Positions 5,910 to 9,125 of a stretch of 9,125 nucleotides of DNA are shown piece by piece; position 1 is the stretch's first letter, and every line of letters begins with the position of its first letter. Both the position numbers and the translations under genes were made by a program. The notes beneath the pieces were generated by a model. That model did no database searches and was not told the origin of the DNA. It worked only from the letters and a program-made list of their open reading frames with translations. Origin of the DNA: Acidobacteriota bacterium (GTDB lineage: Bacteria > Acidobacteriota > Thermoanaerobaculia > Multivoradales > JAHZIX01); NCBI GenBank assembly GCA_020439725.1, contig JAGQSE010000345.1:1-9125 (forward strand), in the 5' to 3' direction.

Positions 5910-8380
5910 GCTCCACCTCCCGCCCCGCCGATGGCCGCCGGATCGCATTGGGCGGCGAAGGTGCTCGGCTTCTCCGCGTTGCGCCAGGCGGTCTCGGGGG
6001 TGATCAGTCCGGCCTCGACGAGCTCGGCGAGGGCCTGGTCGCGGGTGCGCATGCCCAGCTGCCGCCCGATCTGCATCAGGCCCGGGATGAGGAAGGTCTC
6101 GCCCTTGCGGATCTTGCTGCCGATAGAGAGCGTGCCCTTGATGATCTCGAAGGCCGCCACCCGGCCACGGCCGCTCTTGTGGGGCAGCAGCCGCTGACAG
6201 ATGACGTATTTGAGGCTCTCGGAGAGCGAGGTCCGCACCTGGGCCTGCTCCTCCGGCGGGAAGCTGTCGACCAGCCGGTCGATGGTCTGGACGGCGCTGG
6301 TGGTGTGCAGGGTCGAAAGCACCAGGTGGCCGGTTTCGGCGGCCTTGAGCGCCATGCCCATGGTGTCGGCGTCGCGCAGCTCACCGACGACGATGACGTC
6401 CGGGTCCTCGCGCAGCGCGGCGCGCAGCCCGCTGGCGAAGCTCTCGGTGTCGCGGCCGACCTGGCGCTGGTTGACCAGCGCGGTCTTGGCCGAGTGGACG
6501 AACTCGATGGGGTCCTCGAGGGTGAGGATGTGGACCGGCCGGGTCTCGTTGAGGATGTGCACCAGGGCGTTGAGCGTCGTGCTCTTGCCGCTCCCCGAAG
6601 GACCCGAGATGACGATGATCCCCTGGTGGTAGTCGAGCAGGTCGCGCAGCTGCGGCGGCAATCGCAGCTCGGCGAAGGTCGGCGGTTTCTGGGCGATGAC
6701 GCGGAACGAGGCGCAGGTGCCCAGGCGCTGGACGTAGGCGTTGGCGCGGTAGCGGCCGACCCCGGGTGTGATGTGACTGAAGTCGAGGCCACCCTCCTCA
6801 TCGAGCCGCCGTTGCTGATCCTCGTCGAGAATGCCGGCGATGTAGGCCCGGGTGTGCTCCGGGGCCAGCGGTCCGACACCGTCGAGGCGCCGCAAATAGC
6901 CGTCGATCCGCACCAGGGGCGGCTCGCCGACCGTCAGGTGCAGGTCGCTGGCCCCCATCTCGCGGATCTTGAGGAGCAGCTTGTCGATGGGGTTGGCGAG
7001 CTGCCGGGGGTCGGTCTTGGTGCCGGTGTCGGGGGTGTCGATCTCCAGCCGGCGGCCCAGGTCCTTGAGGATCTCGCCGGCGCGCTCGCGCACCTCGAGG
7101 TCGGGATCGCGCTCGCTCACCGATTGCAGAACGGTCACCAGCCGCTGATCGCTGAAGCGCGAGAATGCCTGCAGGACGTCAAGGCGGACTTCGGGGCGTG
7201 GATCGCGGAGCAGCTGGCTCAAGGGCTTGAGCGACTCCGGCGCACCGATCTGGGCCAGGGCGTCGACCGCCGCCCAGCGCGCTTCCGGATCCTCCAGGGT
7301 GCGGACCAGGAAGGGCACCGCGCGGGTGTCGGCGAGCTGCCCCAGCACCTGGCAGGCGGTCACCCGCAACCACCAGTCGGGGTCTCCCAGGAGGCGGCAG
7401 AAAGGCTCGGTGAGCCGCGGATCTTCGAAGCCCTCGGAGAGCATCATGATGGCCGGCACACGGGTCGGCGAGCCGGCCTGCTGCATCAGGCCCAGGGCCA
7501 CCTTGAGCACGCGTTCGCCGGCGGACCGCAGGGCGTCGAGGATGCGGCTCCGGAGCCACCCGGGGAGGCCTTCGCAGAGCTCGAGGATGTCGGGCACGAC
7601 GACGGCGGGGTCACCGTTGGCCAGCAGGATGTCGACGGCCAGCCGGCGGCTCTCGTCGCTGCCGCCGGTGAGCATCCGCGTCATCGCGGCACGGAGCGCC
7701 TGGGGCTGTTCCTGGGCGGCGCGTCGCAGATAGGACTCGGCGAGGTGCTGGACGGCTTCGTCGCTGTCCGCCAGGTGACCCACCATGACGCCGAGGACCC
7801 GCGGGTCCTTGGCGCTGGCCAACGCGCGGAGGGCCGCCTGCCGCACTTCCGGGGCGCCGGAGTCGGCAGCCGCCATCACCGCCGGCAGATGGGCCTCCAC
7901 CCGACCGCCACGGACCAGCTCTTCGAGGGCCCGGAGGCGGATCGCCGGCGGCCCCTCGCCGAGGGCCCGCAGCAGGTAGCGGCCGCGCAGCTCGGCGGGC
8001 AGCGCGAGGGCGAGCTCCCAGGCACCCTGGCGGGTCTCGCGCTCGCTCGAGTCGATCAGCTCGTCGGTGGTCGAGACCAGCAGGGGCGCCGGCAGGCGAC
8101 CGAGGATCGGCAGCAGGGCCTGGCGTACCTGGGGCGAGCGGCGGGGAAAGCTTTCGAGGAGCTCGCGCACCGCACCGGGCTCGGGCCGGGCGAGGAAGAG
8201 CTCGGCGGCGGTGCGGCGCACCGCGGGGTCGGTGTGGAGAAGGAGGGGAAGGAGCTCGCCGGCCCGCGGCGGGCTCTGCTTGAGCTCGGCCAGCAGACCG
8301 TCGCGCTCTTCGGGAGTGCTCCACTCACCGCCGCTGAGGGTCTGGAGCGTCGAGCGCTTGCTGCTGCCGAAGAGGGCCAT
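5906..8380 (-). CDS. HEAT-repeat/PilT fusion: N-terminal HEAT solenoid joined to a type IV pilus retraction-type ATPase
   Basis: This 824-residue protein has two parts. Residues about 20-450 form roughly 12-13 tandem helical repeats of about 31 residues with the HEAT pattern, for example PEVRQAALRALASAKDPRVLGVMVGHLAD, PDWWLRVTACQVLGQLADTRAVPFLVRTLED and PEVRLDVLQAFSRFSDQRLVTVLQS. From about residue 463 (NPIDKLLLKIREMGASDLHLTVGEPP) it is a complete PilT-type ATPase with its own PAS-like domain. The motor has Walker A GPSGSGKST (K599), Asp box LTLEDPIEFVH, Walker B DVIVVGELRD (E667) and His box STLHTTSAVQTIDRL; the C-terminal GRQLGMRTRDQAL block follows. The motor looks active. PilT proteins are usually about 350-400 residues without this solenoid. 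HEAT arrays normally bind proteins, so the N-terminus may dock the motor to the pilus platform or a regulator (inference). The ATG is 17 bases after the carrier-protein stop with a weak ribosome site; the gene end is coupled to the second PilT by ATGA. Confidence 0.9.
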   Translation of the reverse strand: MALFGSSKRSTLQTLSGGEWSTPEERDGLLAELKQSPPRAGELLPLLLHTDPAVRRTAAELFLARPEPGAVRELLESFPRRSPQVRQALLPILGRLPAPLLVSTTDELIDSSERETRQGAWELALALPAELRGRYLLRALGEGPPAIRLRALEELVRGGRVEAHLPAVMAAADSGAPEVRQAALRALASAKDPRVLGVMVGHLADSDEAVQHLAESYLRRAAQEQPQALRAAMTRMLTGGSDESRRLAVDILLANGDPAVVVPDILELCEGLPGWLRSRILDALRSAGERVLKVALGLMQQAGSPTRVPAIMMLSEGFEDPRLTEPFCRLLGDPDWWLRVTACQVLGQLADTRAVPFLVRTLEDPEARWAAVDALAQIGAPESLKPLSQLLRDPRPEVRLDVLQAFSRFSDQRLVTVLQSVSERDPDLEVRERAGEILKDLGRRLEIDTPDTGTKTDPRQLANPIDKLLLKIREMGASDLHLTVGEPPLVRIDGYLRRLDGVGPLAPEHTRAYIAGILDEDQQRRLDEEGGLDFSHITPGVGRYRANAYVQRLGTCASFRVIAQKPPTFAELRLPPQLRDLLDYHQGIIVISGPSGSGKSTTLNALVHILNETRPVHILTLEDPIEFVHSAKTALVNQRQVGRDTESFASGLRAALREDPDVIVVGELRDADTMGMALKAAETGHLVLSTLHTTSAVQTIDRLVDSFPPEEQAQVRTSLSESLKYVICQRLLPHKSGRGRVAAFEIIKGTLSIGSKIRKGETFLIPGLMQIGRQLGMRTRDQALAELVEAGLITPETAWRNAEKPSTFAAQCDPAAIGGAGGGA
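5915..5920 (-). promoter_or_regulatory. Shine-Dalgarno site of the short PilT gene
   Basis: GGAGGT on the minus strand lies 5 bases before the ATG at 5909, inside the end of the HEAT-PilT gene. It selects this start over the upstream in-frame ATG at 5948 and would allow coupled reinitiation. Confidence 0.75.
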
Positions 8381-8397
8381 GGCTCGGGTCCGCCGCG

Positions 8398-8919
8398 CTA
8401 GCCGATCTCGAACAGCGGGTCGCCGCCTTCGACGTTGGCACCCACCTCGACCAGGATCCGCCGGAGCACCCCGGAGCTCTCGGCGGCGATCTCGTTCTCC
8501 ATCTTCATCGCCTCGAGGACCAGCACCCCCTGACCCGCGGTGATCTCGTCGCCCTCGGCGGCCAGCAGGGCCACCACCCTCCCCGGCATGTAGGCGGTGA
8601 CCTGGCGCTTGCCGCTCCCGCCGGCGGCGGCCTTCGAGGCGCGCGCCAGGTGGGTGAGGGGATCGGCGACGTCGACCGCGGGACTCGGCGGGCTGTAGCC
8701 GCCGACCTCGACCTGGTAGCCCTGACCGGCGGGCTCGACCGCCACCTCGTACTGGGGGTGCACCCCGTCGTCGGCGAGCAGCAGGCTGTGCAGCCCGGCA
8801 CCCGCCTCGGCGGCGTCGACGCGGTAGCGGGTCGCGCCGACGTGGACCTCATAGCCGCCCTTCGTGCGCTCGATGCGCACCGTCTCCTGACGCTCTCCGT
8901 GGGTGACGATCAGCTCCAT
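8398..8919 (-). CDS. Biotin carboxyl carrier subunit of an acyl-CoA carboxylase
   Basis: The 173-residue protein ends in a biotinyl/lipoyl domain (about residues 105-172). It contains MPGRVVALLAAEGDEITAGQ, then the biotinylation motif VLEAMKMENEI, where K139 is the lysine expected to carry biotin, and then GVLRRILVEVGANVEGGDPLFEI. The first 80 residues form two short beta-rich segments (YEVHVGATRYRVD and YEVAVEPAGQGYQVEVGG) like the BT/linker region found between the biotin carboxylase and carrier domains of acetyl-, propionyl- and methylcrotonyl-CoA carboxylases. The Ala/Ser/Gly stretch between is a flexible linker. So this is a stand-alone form of the C-terminal part of such an alpha subunit, carrying carboxybiotin between the two catalytic centres in the cytoplasm. 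A GAGGAG lies 6 bases before the ATG. The gene overlaps the preceding one by 10 bases. The CoA substrate cannot be told. Confidence 0.9.
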   Translation of the reverse strand: MELIVTHGERQETVRIERTKGGYEVHVGATRYRVDAAEAGAGLHSLLLADDGVHPQYEVAVEPAGQGYQVEVGGYSPPSPAVDVADPLTHLARASKAAAGGSGKRQVTAYMPGRVVALLAAEGDEITAGQGVLVLEAMKMENEIAAESSGVLRRILVEVGANVEGGDPLFEIG

Positions 8920-9125
8920 CGTCCGCTCCTCAGGCTGCCGACCCGCGCCGCCTGGCGCCAGCCGGACCGATGTCCTTGTCCCGGGTCGGTGCCTCCCGAT
9001 CGCCGCTCGCTCCGCGCCAGGTGCGCCAGGGCGGCGGCGATGAAGGGCAGGTCGCCGGGGCGCCGGCCGGTGATCGGTTGCAGCTCGCCGGCGGCGAGCT
9101 TGCGGTCGAGCATGTCGTTGTCGAG
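8910..9125 (-). CDS. C-terminal end of a probable biotin carboxylase subunit (partial)
   Basis: The frame is open from the window edge (LDNDMLDRKLAAGEL...) to a TGA at 8912-8910, giving 71 residues. The DNDMLDRKL stretch resembles the 'DTGFIERHL' end of the biotin carboxylase domain in acyl-CoA carboxylase alpha subunits. A biotin carrier gene overlapping it by 10 bases strongly suggests this role, namely ATP-dependent carboxylation of biotin. A few residues of sequence plus context carry the assignment. The last 35 or so residues are rich in Gly, Ser and Arg and do not look like a conserved fold. They may be an unstructured tail or the result of a frame change near the end. An internal ATG at 9113 is not a credible start, since the frame continues upstream. 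Confidence 0.65.
   Translation of the reverse strand, partial: LDNDMLDRKLAAGELQPITGRRPGDLPFIAAALAHLARSERRSGGTDPGQGHRSGWRQAARVGSLRSGRWS

Noticed and set aside
4731..6197. A 488-codon open frame on the plus strand, antisense to the short PilT gene
   Set aside because: It crosses the real gene end, the intergenic gap and the neighbouring gene, has no recognisable domain, and mirrors PilT codons.
5870..8401. An 843-codon open frame on the plus strand, antisense to the HEAT-PilT gene
   Set aside because: The translation is a biased run of Gly/Val/Ala/Arg/Asp/Gln without recognisable domains. The opposite strand encodes clear HEAT and PilT motifs. Long antisense frames are expected in DNA this GC-rich, where stop codons are rare.

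Overview
The window is a compact, very GC-rich (about 70% by eye) bacterial chromosome segment with two gene blocks facing each other. It suggests a Gram-negative (LPS-making), pilus-bearing bacterium that uses a split biotin-dependent carboxylase. A high-GC lineage such as Acidobacteriota would fit, but that is an inference from gene content and composition, not from a marker gene.

Plus-strand block (1-3357). The C-terminal end of an unidentified gene (possibly lpxK), an LpxL/HtrB-type lipid A acyltransferase, a divergent family 9 (heptosyltransferase-like) glycosyltransferase, and a succinate-semialdehyde-type aldehyde dehydrogenase follow one another. Their stop and start codons overlap (ATGA, GTGA) or nearly touch, so they look like one transcript. 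The first genes make lipid A and core LPS. The dehydrogenase is a metabolic gene at the end of the same operon.

Minus-strand block (9125-3389, read right to left). It begins with the tail of what looks like the biotin carboxylase subunit of an acyl-CoA carboxylase, followed by its separate biotin carrier subunit. Next comes an 824-residue protein joining about a dozen HEAT repeats to a complete PilT-type pilus retraction ATPase. A second, ordinary PilT ATPase is coupled to it by an ATGA overlap. After a gap of about 156 bp comes a monocistronic dodecin gene with a clear intrinsic terminator, then a membrane-anchored M48 zinc metalloprotease. The M48 gene converges on the aldehyde dehydrogenase with only 31 bp between the two stop codons.

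The most notable item is the HEAT-repeat/PilT fusion, in tandem with a canonical PilT and immediately behind carboxylase genes. The remaining genes belong to well-known families. I found no RNA genes, CRISPR arrays, insertion sequences or phage genes. There is no gene-free stretch over 300 bases; the longest gaps are 4599-4754 and 4259-4394, both described below.
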